From positions 124,001-188,000 of the forward strand of contig NZ_JACJOO010000006.1 of the NCBI RefSeq assembly GCF_014695575.1: DNA of 64,000 nt, given 5' to 3'. This stretch comes from Leptolyngbya sp. FACHB-8 (GTDB taxonomy: Bacteria > Cyanobacteriota > Cyanobacteriia > Elainellales > Elainellaceae). The notes under the pieces were generated by a model. That model saw only the letters and a program-made list of their open reading frames with translations, ran no database searches and was not told the DNA's origin. Both the position numbers and the translations under genes were made by a program. Positions within the stretch are counted from its first letter, which is position 1. Every line of letters starts with the position of its first letter. Shown here piece after piece: positions 18,276 through 26,135 of the stretch.

Positions 18276-18485
18276 AAGAGCCCTCATTTCCGGCAATGTT
18301 CTATGGAGTAGGAAATTTAAGCCTGAAATGTTCACAGCAAAGCTTAGAGCTTGGCGGGTAAATAAGGGACTCGTCTCGTAGCAGCCTATCTAAGCAAACA
18401 CAACCTTACTGGGTAAAAGCCTATCAATTCTCCTTCAAGCCATAAGGGGAACTCAGTAGCTCTATCTTCATAGGAGCCGTTACCA

Positions 18486-18872
18486 ATGAATCATGAAACA
18501 ATCGAAACTTTGGAGGAAAAATTACGGCAGGCGATGTTGACCAGTGATGTTGCTGTACTGGATGAATTGATCGCAGATGATTTGGTTTGGACAATGCACA
18601 CAGGTTTTGTGGGCAACAAGCAATACGATCTCGCAGCCCATCGCTCTGGAGTTTTCCAGTTCACAAAAGTAGAGATTAGCGATCGCCAAATCCACCTCTT
18701 TAGCAACGACTGCGTGGTTGTTACCCTCAGAGCAGACCTCGCTGGAATTCTAAATGGGCAGCCTTTCTCAGAACCTTACCGCTTCACCCGCATTTGGTTA
18801 CAGCGTGAAAACCGTTGGCAGATTATCGCAGGTCATGTAAGCCAAATTACTTCCTCTCAAGAGACTGCTTGA
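18486..18872 (+). CDS. NTF2-like (DUF4440) protein
   Basis: The 128-residue soluble protein has the NTF2/SnoaL-like cone fold pattern: IETLEEKLRQAMLTSDVAVL, then DDLVWTMHTGFVGNK, and a final strand pair RFTRIWLQRENRWQIIAGH. That layout matches DUF4440 proteins, some of which bind small ligands. No catalytic residues can be assigned. The start ATG has AGGAG nine bases upstream. It lies between the SRPBCC operon and clpP with independent spacing (76 bases to clpP). Confidence 0.8.
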   Translation: MNHETIETLEEKLRQAMLTSDVAVLDELIADDLVWTMHTGFVGNKQYDLAAHRSGVFQFTKVEISDRQIHLFSNDCVVVTLRADLAGILNGQPFSEPYRFTRIWLQRENRWQIIAGHVSQITSSQETA

Positions 18873-18947
18873 ACAAGTGAGTTACGGAAGGACCCACATT
18901 ACACATCGCTCATTACCAACCCACCATTCTCATAGGAAGATTTCACT

Positions 18948-19568
18948 ATGATTCCCACCGTTATTGAACAATCCGGTCGCGGAGAAAGGGCTTTTGATAT
19001 TTACTCTCGTCTGTTGCGCGATCGCATTATTTTTCTGGCAGAACCCGTCGAGGCAGAAATGGCTAATCGCATCGTCGCACAAATGCTGTTTTTAGAAGCA
19101 GAAGACCCAGAAAAGGACATCCATTTATACATCAATTCTCCGGGTGGCTCTGTGGTAGCGGGTCTGGGTATTTACGACACCATGAATCAGATTCGTCCAG
19201 ATGTTTGCACAATCTGTTATGGCTTAGCGGCCAGTATGGGGGCATTCCTGCTCGGTGCAGGAGCGAAAGGCAAGCGCAGCAGTTTGCCTAGTTCACGGAT
19301 TATGATTCACCAACCCTCTGGTGGAGCGCAAGGGCAAGCTGTGGACATTGAGATTCAGGCCAAGGAGATTCTCTATTTGAAACGCCAGATTAACCAGAGT
19401 ATGGCCAACTACACTGGAAAGTCGCTGGAGCAGATTGAGCAGGATACTGAACGAGATTTCTTTATGTCAGCTCAAGAAGCAGTAGAGTATGGCCTGATTG
19501 ATCAGGTGATTGATCGCTCTAAGATGCCCCTTAACTATCAACTTGCAACATCGCCTGAATTCGTTTAG
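18948..19568 (+). CDS. clpP: ATP-dependent Clp protease proteolytic subunit
   Basis: The 206-residue protein is a full-length ClpP. Catalytic Ser96 lies in GLAASMGAF, His121 in [10 protein letters not shown] and Asp170 in [10 protein letters not shown]; all three are in standard context. The N-terminus ([20 protein letters not shown]) matches mature ClpP, so little or no propeptide is expected. It is not next to clpX or clpR, so it is one of the several separate clpP copies usual in cyanobacteria. AGGA lies upstream of the ATG. A hairpin at 19590-19626 follows the stop. Confidence 0.96.
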   Translation: MIPTVIEQSGRGERAFDIYSRLLRDRIIFLAEPVEAEMANRIVAQMLFLEAEDPEKDIHLYINSPGGSVVAGLGIYDTMNQIRPDVCTICYGLAASMGAFLLGAGAKGKRSSLPSSRIMIHQPSGGAQGQAVDIEIQAKEILYLKRQINQSMANYTGKSLEQIEQDTERDFFMSAQEAVEYGLIDQVIDRSKMPLNYQLATSPEFV

Positions 19569-19589
19569 TGTCTGTGCTTCCAGTCCCCC

Positions 19590-19626
19590 TTGCTGAATAG
19601 GGCTATTTCATCGCTCTATTCAGCAA
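19590..19626 (+). terminator. Hairpin downstream of clpP
   Basis: TTGCTGAATAG (19590-19600) pairs with CTATTCAGCAA (19616-19626). It lies 22 bases after the clpP stop and is followed by a mildly T-rich stretch. It is a likely terminator and is distinct from the element copy C further downstream. Confidence 0.6.
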
Positions 19627-19685
19627 CATCTCTAATCTTTTTATGAGGCGAAAGCACGCTCGAGTAATGATAAAGAAGTAACTTA

Positions 19686-19786
19686 GGAGATTTCCAGTAA
19701 TAAAATTACCTCCGTGATGTGGGTGCTTTGCCCGCTTCGTGGGCAAAGCACCCACATCACGGGTAAATTCTTATGCAGAAATCTCC
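19686..19786 (-). repeat. Palindromic mobile-like element, copy C
   Basis: This 101 bp copy is in the opposite orientation to A and B: read on the minus strand it starts GGAGATTTCTGCATAAG. The core is a 25 bp stem with one G-T pair and a TTC triloop on the plus strand. Its stem differs from A and B at several places, and the changes are matched on both arms. It lies between convergent clpP and the pentapeptide gene. Confidence 0.85.
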
Positions 19787-19817
19787 TTAAAATAATTCGT
19801 AAAGATCAATATATTTC

Positions 19818-20750
19818 TTAAAAATCTTCTGTTGAATGCTCTAGCATCCAAGCAACATAGTCGTTTTCTCTCAGCTCCTCACAGTCACGATTTGGGTCGA
19901 GGTCAATGCCATCGGGCAAAGCTACCTGACAGAGTTTTGCTTGAGCGAGTTGTTCTTGAGTAATACCTTGTGCACTTTGAAGATTACTTCTAATGAAATA
20001 GGCACCTTTAAGGTTGGCACCGTTGAGAACGGCATTACTGAAATCGGTATCAACGAGATAGGCTCCACTCAGGTTACTGCCCTTGAGGTTGCTAGCAATC
20101 AGCTTGGCACTATTAAGAACGCCATTACTCAGATCAGCATGACTAAGGTTTGTACCCAGAAAATTAGCGCTGTTCAAAAGAGCATAGTTGAGAATGGCAC
20201 CACTTAAGTTCGCTTTCCCAAGGTCCGTGTCTCGAAGGACAGCAAAGCTAAGATTTGTATTGCTAAGGTCAGCGTGGTAAAGGTATGCACCAGTGAGGTT
20301 GATATTTGACAAGTCAGCTTTAGGAACATCGATCTCTCCAAGGGAGACACCGTCCCGGTTTAAACTTTCCAGTGCCTTGTTCCGTGCAAAGCTCGTGGGA
20401 ACCCCTGCCGCTGCCGCATTGTCAACAACTTGCCAAGCCTCATAATGTTTCTGTTCTTTACGATCGGGGCTTTCTTTAAAGTAGAGAAGAACGGCTGAGG
20501 CGATCGCAATAGATTCTGCATCGTTAAAGACCACACGCACAATATCTCTGGGAGACCTCCAATTGACATCGGGTTCAACCCACAAAGAAATTCCTGCCAA
20601 AACAACGACCGTCCCACCGATAAAAATCCATGTTGGAATGGTTTGGAGCCACTGTTCAGCCTGATTGAATGGGTGCTTTCGGTTACATGGAGCAAAAGGG
20701 TACTCATTAAAACGTGGGTGCTTTTGCTTGAATGGATGCTTGCGAGGCAT
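19818..20750 (-). CDS. Membrane-anchored pentapeptide-repeat protein
   Basis: The 310-residue protein has a basic N-terminus rich in Lys-His-Pro (KHPFKQKHP), one transmembrane segment (WIFIGGTVVVLAGISLWV, residues about 41-58) and a second hydrophobic stretch near 80. From about residue 143 to 255 there are around 20 A(D/N)LSx-type pentapeptide repeats (KADLSNINLTGAYLYHADLS). They should fold as a right-handed quadrilateral beta helix. The acidic C-terminus (DPNRDCEELRENDY) follows. The role is unknown; pentapeptide proteins often bind partner proteins. It is convergent with clpP. The internal repetition of the gene is at protein level, not a DNA repeat array. Confidence 0.85.
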   Translation of the reverse strand: MPRKHPFKQKHPRFNEYPFAPCNRKHPFNQAEQWLQTIPTWIFIGGTVVVLAGISLWVEPDVNWRSPRDIVRVVFNDAESIAIASAVLLYFKESPDRKEQKHYEAWQVVDNAAAAGVPTSFARNKALESLNRDGVSLGEIDVPKADLSNINLTGAYLYHADLSNTNLSFAVLRDTDLGKANLSGAILNYALLNSANFLGTNLSHADLSNGVLNSAKLIASNLKGSNLSGAYLVDTDFSNAVLNGANLKGAYFIRSNLQSAQGITQEQLAQAKLCQVALPDGIDLDPNRDCEELRENDYVAWMLEHSTEDF

Positions 20751-21616
20751 AACGATATAAATCAGAAGAATGAATACCTGAATATAGGAATCCTAAACGG
20801 TTTTTGAGAGATAGGGTGGGTGCAGTTTGCCCCATCCCGCCTTTTAAGGGCTGTATAAAATTATTCAGGCATGCCATACAAACTTCGTTGCATATTATGT
20901 AGAAAATCTTCATACAGCATTTTTCAATCCGGTGAAGTACGAGATGGATGTGGGAGACGTTCCATATCCATCTCGTACTTCACCGGATTGGAATGGGTTA
21001 TCGATTCAGTTCTTAAAGAAACGGTATTAGACGACAACACACAGAAAAACTTCTATTAAGAGTGATCTTTAGGCATAGCCAATCGAACACAAAGATGAAT
21101 ATCATTATCTTATAGGCTACTAACTGAACTCCTGTTATTGAGGCATGGAAACTCTTCATGAAATTTGCCTCAGTTCTTCATGTCATCAGTGGTTAATACC
21201 GCTGCTCAATTTGCCTTGCTTATCAAATGGCTTCTAGAAACCCAACCATAAATGGTAATGTGCCGAACTCCTGGGCGTTCAGGTGGGCTTTGTGGTGAGC
21301 ATTGCACAAACAAATATGCACCTATGGTGGATGTTATGAAAATGAATCGAATACTAGACAGGTGGTTCTGCCACACATTCTTCTTAATAACAACCGATCA
21401 GAATCAAAGGATCGACATTCCACAATTCTCTACCTACAATTGAAGTTATAGGCTTAAGAAATAAACGGTCTTCTCATTCCGTTTCATACTTCTTACTCAT
21501 TCTGCTGTGGGTACTCTTTCAAATAATTAAATTTGAGTGTTCACAGTGTTGAGTTGGCGCTACAACAGCCTAATCAAGTGATAGAACCAGAATAGTTCTC
21601 CTTAGGGAGTGGGAAA
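20751..21616. other. Long divergent intergenic region
   Basis: This 866-base gap lies between the pentapeptide gene and the dioxygenase gene. Apart from the palindrome at 20925-20990 I see no supported feature. Short ORFs at 20871 and 21252 lack ribosome sites and recognisable sequence. The base composition is AT-rich, consistent with promoters or decayed sequence. Confidence 0.4.
20925..20990. repeat. Near-perfect 25+ bp palindrome
   Basis: CAATCCGGTGAAGTACGAGA (start of arm 20925-20949) pairs exactly with 20966-20990. The centre GTGGGAGACGTTCCAT also pairs in part, so the whole 66-base unit is nearly palindromic. It lies in a divergent gap and lacks the GAA tip seen elsewhere. Confidence 0.8.
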
Positions 21617-22312
21617 ATGTTGAACGCATCTAAGACGGAAGAATTTATCAAGCCAAGAGCTAACTGTTTAGTCAGCTATATTTTGGAAATGATGAATGCA
21701 ATTAAAGTAGAGCCATTTGAACTCTACTTTGATCGTCTACCAGCCGACCCTTACTTGGAAGGAAATTATCGTTTCAGGCGCTTATCTCATTTCAAGATCT
21801 TGGGCGATCGCCTGATTCAACTCCCCCATCGTCAGCTCTTTCAAAGTAAAACCTACAATCCTATATTGGGGGATGTCATACGAGAGTATGAAGAGCTGGA
21901 AGATGGATTGATTCAGCAAGTCGATTTTCAAGCGGTTATTTGGGAGTTTTACCAATACTGCCAGGTGTGTTCACGCTCCAATGAGATTGCGGTCCATCAA
22001 ATTCGTACAACGGCGTCTCTTCAAAAACTTGGTAACCCTGCACCCGAAGGCATTCATCGAGACGGGGTTACTCTCGTTGGAATTTTCTCTGTACATCGGC
22101 AAGGGGTAGAAGGGGCCGAGACCCATCTGTATCAGAGTAAAGAGAACGAGCCAATCTTCAGTAAAGTGCTCAATCCGGGTGAATTTCTCATCTTTAAAGA
22201 TGACCAGTATTTCCATTACACCTCTCCTATTAAAACAACCGGGGATAAGGGTGTAAGAGACGTATTTGTGTTGACAAATCCCGGCTTGTTTCCACCCGAG
22301 TCAGGAGCGTAA
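21617..22312 (+). CDS. 2-oxoglutarate/Fe(II) dioxygenase, amino-acid hydroxylase-like
   Basis: The 231-residue protein resembles the 2OG-Fe_Oxy_2 family that includes bacterial isoleucine 4-hydroxylase. The iron triad is visible as His147-x-Asp149 in GIHRDGVTLVG and His200 in YFHYTSPIK; an arginine in KGVRDVFVLTNP is the likely 2-oxoglutarate ligand. By family the reaction is hydroxylation of a free L-amino acid. The substrate is not readable. It has a GGGAG ribosome site and lies 55 bases upstream of the PLP enzyme gene in the same direction, so the two probably form an operon. Confidence 0.8.
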   Translation: MLNASKTEEFIKPRANCLVSYILEMMNAIKVEPFELYFDRLPADPYLEGNYRFRRLSHFKILGDRLIQLPHRQLFQSKTYNPILGDVIREYEELEDGLIQQVDFQAVIWEFYQYCQVCSRSNEIAVHQIRTTASLQKLGNPAPEGIHRDGVTLVGIFSVHRQGVEGAETHLYQSKENEPIFSKVLNPGEFLIFKDDQYFHYTSPIKTTGDKGVRDVFVLTNPGLFPPESGA

Positions 22313-22367
22313 AGCTATCGAAAAGCTGACTGTGCCAGATACCAGACAGGTTGAGAAGGAAATTCCT

Positions 22368-23612
22368 ATGCCTATCTTTGATCTTCAGTGGGTTCGGGCT
22401 CAATTTCCAGCCCTTGCGATGGAGGTGAATGGCCTTCCTGCTGTGTTTTTTGATGGGCCTGGGGGAACTCAGGTTCCTCATGCTGTGCCCCAGGCAATGG
22501 TCGATTACCTGACCCACGCCAATGCCAATCTACACGGTGCCTTTGTTACCAGCCAACGCACTGAAGCTGTGGTTGCTACGGCCCGGCAGGCGATCGCTGA
22601 CTTGTTAGGCTGCGCTCCGGATGAGGTAGTGTTTGGATCCAACATGACTACCCTGACCTGGGCCATGAGCCGGGTTATTGGGCGTGTGCTGCATCCGGGT
22701 GATGAAGTGGTTGTCACGTGTTTGGATCATGATGCCAACGTTGCTCCCTGGCTGGCATTGAAAGAACAGGGCGTTGTTGTTCGGACAGTTGATATTCACC
22801 CCCATAACTGCACGCTGGATATGGGAAATTTGAAACAACAACTGACCGACCGTACCCGTCTGGTTGCTATTGCCTATGCCTCGAATGCAGTTGGCACCGT
22901 TAATCCCATTGCCGAAGTGGTGCAGTTGGCTCATACAGTTGGAGCCTGGGTCTTTGTGGACGCGGTGCATTACGCACCCCACGGGCCGATTGATGTGCGA
23001 TCGCTGGACTGTGATTTTCTGCTCTGCTCCGCCTATAAATTCTTTGGTCCTCATGTCGGCATTCTTTATGGCAAACGGGCACTACTGGCCCAGTTACAGC
23101 CCTTTAAGGTCAGACCTTCTCCCGATACGGTGCCCGATCGCTGGGAGACAGGAACCCTAAATTTTGAAGGGCTAGCAGGATTGGGTGCAACGATTCAATA
23201 TCTGACAGAGTTGGGTCAACGAGTATCTCCTGCGGCTTCGACTCGGCGTCAGGCGTTGGTAGCGGCCATGGGGACGATTCAAGAGTATGAGCGATCGCTT
23301 TCCCTGGCATTGATTCCGAACTTGTTGCAAATCCCCGGTATGCAGGTATATGGCATCACGGATCCGGGTGAGTTTGGTTGGCGTACTCCCACCATTGGCT
23401 TACGGCTAGCCGGGTATACGCCCCTAGAACTGGCAACAGCGCTAGGCAAACAGGGCATCTTTACCTGGAATGGCAACTTCTACGCTCTTAATTTAACCCA
23501 GCGGTTGGGTCTGGAATCTGGCGGTGGTCTGGTACGAATTGGTCTAGCACACTACAATACGACGGCAGAAATTGAAAGACTACTCCAGAACCTGCATGAG
23601 TTGGTCTGCTGA
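22368..23612 (+). CDS. Cysteine desulfurase-like PLP enzyme (aminotransferase class V)
   Basis: The 414-residue protein has the fold-type I pattern: FFDGPGGTQVPHAV at the N-terminus, FGSNMTTLTWAMSR for the phosphate-binding turn, DAVHYAPHGPIDV for the cofactor aspartate and the Schiff-base lysine Lys224 in CSAYKFFGPH. It matches the cysteine-desulfurase-like group (TIGR01976 type) rather than IscS/SufS, because the active-site cysteine loop of IscS is absent. Its reaction is unknown; it may cleave or rearrange a modified amino acid made by the upstream dioxygenase. I chose the ATG at 22368 (AAGGA upstream) over a start at 22332. Confidence 0.82.
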   Translation: MPIFDLQWVRAQFPALAMEVNGLPAVFFDGPGGTQVPHAVPQAMVDYLTHANANLHGAFVTSQRTEAVVATARQAIADLLGCAPDEVVFGSNMTTLTWAMSRVIGRVLHPGDEVVVTCLDHDANVAPWLALKEQGVVVRTVDIHPHNCTLDMGNLKQQLTDRTRLVAIAYASNAVGTVNPIAEVVQLAHTVGAWVFVDAVHYAPHGPIDVRSLDCDFLLCSAYKFFGPHVGILYGKRALLAQLQPFKVRPSPDTVPDRWETGTLNFEGLAGLGATIQYLTELGQRVSPAASTRRQALVAAMGTIQEYERSLSLALIPNLLQIPGMQVYGITDPGEFGWRTPTIGLRLAGYTPLELATALGKQGIFTWNGNFYALNLTQRLGLESGGGLVRIGLAHYNTTAEIERLLQNLHELVC

Positions 23613-23624
23613 TTGTTTGCCTAG

Positions 23625-23689
23625 ATGAAGCTGCACAAAATGGGAAGGGTGGCGTATAGTGCCACCCTTCCCATTTCGTGCAGCTTCAT
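23625..23689. terminator. Bidirectional hairpin terminator, 28 of 29 bp paired
   Basis: Outer arms ATGAAGCTGCAC/GTGCAGCTTCAT (23625-23636 and 23678-23689) continue, after one mismatch, into AAATGGGAAGGGTGGC and its complement (23638-23653 and 23661-23676). The loop is GTATAGT. It fills almost the entire 85-base gap between two convergent genes and probably terminates both. Confidence 0.75.
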
Positions 23690-23697
23690 GTGGGTCT

Positions 23698-24534
23698 TTA
23701 AATTCGAATCGCCTTACCCGTCACGACAATTCCACCACTAGCAGGAATGTGGACTTCAAGTTGGCTAGGACGGCCCATAGCTTCTCCTTGCCGAATCAAG
23801 AGAGTTTTGGGCACCATAACAAGCTTCGCTTCTCGAAGGTATCCCCCGAGAGCCGCCGCTGCCGCCCCAGTAGCGGGGTCTTCCACAATCCCTCCTACCG
23901 GGAAAGGATTGCGTGAGTGGAAGGTATCATCGTTCTCCCGCCATACAAGCTGTAATGTGATGAGCCCATCCCGTAGCATGAGAGCCTTGAGAGCTTCGAA
24001 ATCGTAATCCAATTGAGCTAAGCGTTGAGCTTTGGCGACTGCCACCACTAAGTGCCATGCTCCAGCGTATGCTCTGGCAGGGGGAATTGAATCGTCCAGA
24101 TCATCCCGCGTCCAGCCCAACGTTGCCAACGCCTCGCTGACGAGCTCATCTGGTGCTGGTTCATAGCCAGGCTCAACAGAGGTTAAAGACGCTTCATAGT
24201 GGCCGTCTCGCTGGTGGACTGCAACAGGCACAGTGCCAACAGATGTTACCAACTGATAGGTGCCATCCCCGTCATTCTCCCCCAGCACGACTCCGGTTGC
24301 GATGGTCGCATGCCCACAAAACGGGACTTCTACTTCGGGGCTAAAGTAACGAACGGTTCGCTCAGGCCCAGTGGTAGGCGCAACAAAAGCAGTTTCCGAA
24401 AACCCAACTTCAGCCGCGATACGTTGCATCACCTCAGGTTCTGGAAGCGTGTCCCCGACCCAAACACCAGCAGGGTTGCCCCCTTCAGGGGTCGTCGTAA
24501 ATGCTGACAAACGATAAAGGGTTCCTGACGTCAT
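23698..24534 (-). CDS. PhzF-family isomerase/epimerase
   Basis: The 278-residue protein has the PhzF layout: two diaminopimelate-epimerase-like halves. The N-terminal half has LSAFTTTPEGGNPAGV and the catalytic glutamate in GFSETAFV; FCGHATIATG follows near residue 75. The C-terminal half has DPATGAAAAALGGYL. The active-site residues are intact. The substrate is unknown; PhzF proteins isomerise small acids or amino-acid-like compounds. I chose the ATG at 24534, which has AGGA five bases upstream; a TTG at 24585 would add 17 unlikely residues. It lies 60 bases downstream of the EamA gene and is likely cotranscribed with it. Confidence 0.88.
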   Translation of the reverse strand: MTSGTLYRLSAFTTTPEGGNPAGVWVGDTLPEPEVMQRIAAEVGFSETAFVAPTTGPERTVRYFSPEVEVPFCGHATIATGVVLGENDGDGTYQLVTSVGTVPVAVHQRDGHYEASLTSVEPGYEPAPDELVSEALATLGWTRDDLDDSIPPARAYAGAWHLVVAVAKAQRLAQLDYDFEALKALMLRDGLITLQLVWRENDDTFHSRNPFPVGGIVEDPATGAAAAALGGYLREAKLVMVPKTLLIRQGEAMGRPSQLEVHIPASGGIVVTGKAIRI

Positions 24535-24593
24535 GGTTCCTGTGTTTTTCTCGAAATAGAGTAACGCGGCATCCGTTGCCGCCAATCAAGTGA

Positions 24594-25487
24594 TTATCTT
24601 TCAACGTTGGGCTTGAAGAAGTCTATCACTGCCAGCAACGCCCCACCAACAATGAGTAAACACGCTAACCACACCAACCCACTGGACTCAGCCAACCCAC
24701 AAACAATCAGCAGAATGGTTGACAACAGAGGAGCGATGTAGGAAAGCGCTCCTAACACCTTAATGTTGCCATGCTTAACGCCATAGTCTCAGGTGAAAAA
24801 AGCCAGTCCAACAGGCCCCAATCCCAGACAGAAGATAGCAACCCACTCCCAACCCGAAGGCAAAACGGTGGATTCAAACCCGAAATGGCAGAGCCAAGCG
24901 AGAATAGCTGTCGCACCACAAAAACCACCCACAGCATGGGTTGGAATCGCACCAAACCGACGAGACAGCACAGAATAGAGTGACCAAATTAACGCACAAA
25001 TAAATGCCGCTAGATAACCTACTGTGTAACGAGCATCAAAGGTCAGGGATTGCCCCTTCGTAATCAGTAGCGCAGCACCTGTGAAACCGGCGATCGCTCC
25101 CAAAACATGAAACCACCGCAATTGTTCCCCCGGCAATAACGCTGAAAACAGGACGATGAGTAATGGCCACAAATAAGCAATTAAACTCGCCTCAACGACA
25201 GGAGCATTTCTCAACGCCATAAAGTAGAAGAAATGGTAGCCAAAGAGCCCCGTGATACCTAATTCCCACACAGCTTTCGGTAATTTGAGATGATTTATTG
25301 GATTGTTGCCGTCATGAATCCAGGTCACTATTCCAATGAGAAAGGCGATTGTAAAGGACATGGCCGTGAGTTGGAACGGCGGCACAGTTCCGCTAAATTT
25401 CGTCAAAAGGGCTAAGGTCGCCCACATCAGAATGGCTGTAAACCCAATTGCTGTTGGCTGTCGTTGGTTCGAAGCTGAGCGCATCAT
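24594..25487 (-). pseudogene. EamA/RhtA-type exporter interrupted by one in-frame TGA
   Basis: Reading from the ATG at 25487 (GAGGGTG ribosome site) gives a drug/metabolite transporter with about eight transmembrane segments up to GLAFFT. A TGA stop then appears at 24789-24791. Translation in the same frame continues as DYGVKHGNIKVLGALSYIA and ends at a TAA at 24594, completing a 297-codon protein with the normal ten segments. Family members have Trp at this point (FxxWDxGVKHG), so TGG has become TGA. The gene is either recently inactivated, polymorphic, or the base is a sequencing error. RhtA-type proteins export amino acids. It lies just upstream of phzF. Confidence 0.85.
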
Positions 25488-25816
25488 AAGTATCACCCTC
25501 AATGCTGATATAGCTCAGCATAGGAGATAGCTTTGGGCCTGAATTAGCCAAATCTCAGGCATCAATTCGCCAAATTTTGGGTTCTTTCATGGGGTCCAGA
25601 AAAGGGGCTTCGTTCCACGCCCTTCTCTCGACCGTCAGTGGCAGAATGAGTTGAGCAAAGGGATGATCATGGGAACATCCTGCATTGGAATAGGTCCGTC
25701 GTTCCCCTACAACAGCTTGCAGCATGTCCATAGACTATCGTGCTCAATGGGCAGTTTGGTACATCATGTATCGCTTACACATTTTAACTTTTCTGGCTAT
25801 AGGAGCCTCAACACTG

Positions 25817-25948
25817 CAGCAATTCTCAGTATGGGCTTCAAAGCTGAGAGTTCGTGCCCGAAGGGCACGAACTCTCAGCTTTGAAGCCCGAAAATAGCCC
25901 GCCGAAGGTGGGCTATTTTCGGGTTGGATTCCAAAATGAGAATTGCTG
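25817..25948. repeat. Nested three-way-junction palindrome with two GAA-loop hairpins
   Basis: Outer arms CAGCAATTCTCA (25817-25828) and TGAGAATTGCTG (25937-25948) enclose two hairpins. The first is a perfect 27 bp stem (25833-25859 with 25863-25889) closed by GAA. The second is a 17 bp stem with one G-T pair (25887-25903 with 25907-25923), also closed by GAA. The two stems share three C residues. All parts can pair at once except those three bases. Confidence 0.85.
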
Positions 25949-25971
25949 TCAACACAGGATGAGTTGAATTA

Positions 25972-26020
25972 ACCAAAAGGGTTATGCCGCTCGTATGGAA
26001 GACGACATAACCCCTTTGGT
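25972..26020 (-). terminator. Hairpin downstream of the LysR gene
   Basis: ACCAAAAGGGTTATG and CATAACCCCTTTGGT form a 15-base stem with one mismatch. It lies 116 bases past the LysR stop on the minus strand and is followed on that strand by a T-containing stretch. It is a likely terminator. Confidence 0.55.
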
Positions 26021-26135
26021 CTTATGTTTAATTGAGCTGGGCTACTTACTGAGCGGTCTAAGCCTGCTTATGTTTGGTTTCCGCCGTGCAGTATTTTCTA
26101 CCTAAATACGGAACAACAATCTTCTCAAACATCTA

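Larger units (their letters stand above)
25488..26135. other. Intergenic region with branched hairpins
   Basis: This 648-base gap between two reverse-strand genes holds a three-way-junction repeat (25817-25948) and a terminator-like hairpin (25972-26020). A 77-codon ORF at 25651 overlaps the repeat and has no recognisable product, so I leave it out. Confidence 0.5.

Noticed and set aside
19940-20330. Periodic repeats that might suggest a CRISPR or tandem array
   Set aside because: The period is 15 bases and in frame; it reflects pentapeptide repeats of the encoded protein.
21252-21443. 63-codon ORF in the long gap before the dioxygenase
   Set aside because: No ribosome site and no recognisable family; Cys and Trp pattern does not match a known zinc or HNH motif.
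24534-24585. Longer PhzF start at a TTG
   Set aside because: The added 17 residues lack homology-like features, and the ATG at 24534 has an AGGA ribosome site at good spacing.
25651-25884. 77-codon ORF
   Set aside because: It runs through the branched palindrome and has no recognisable product.
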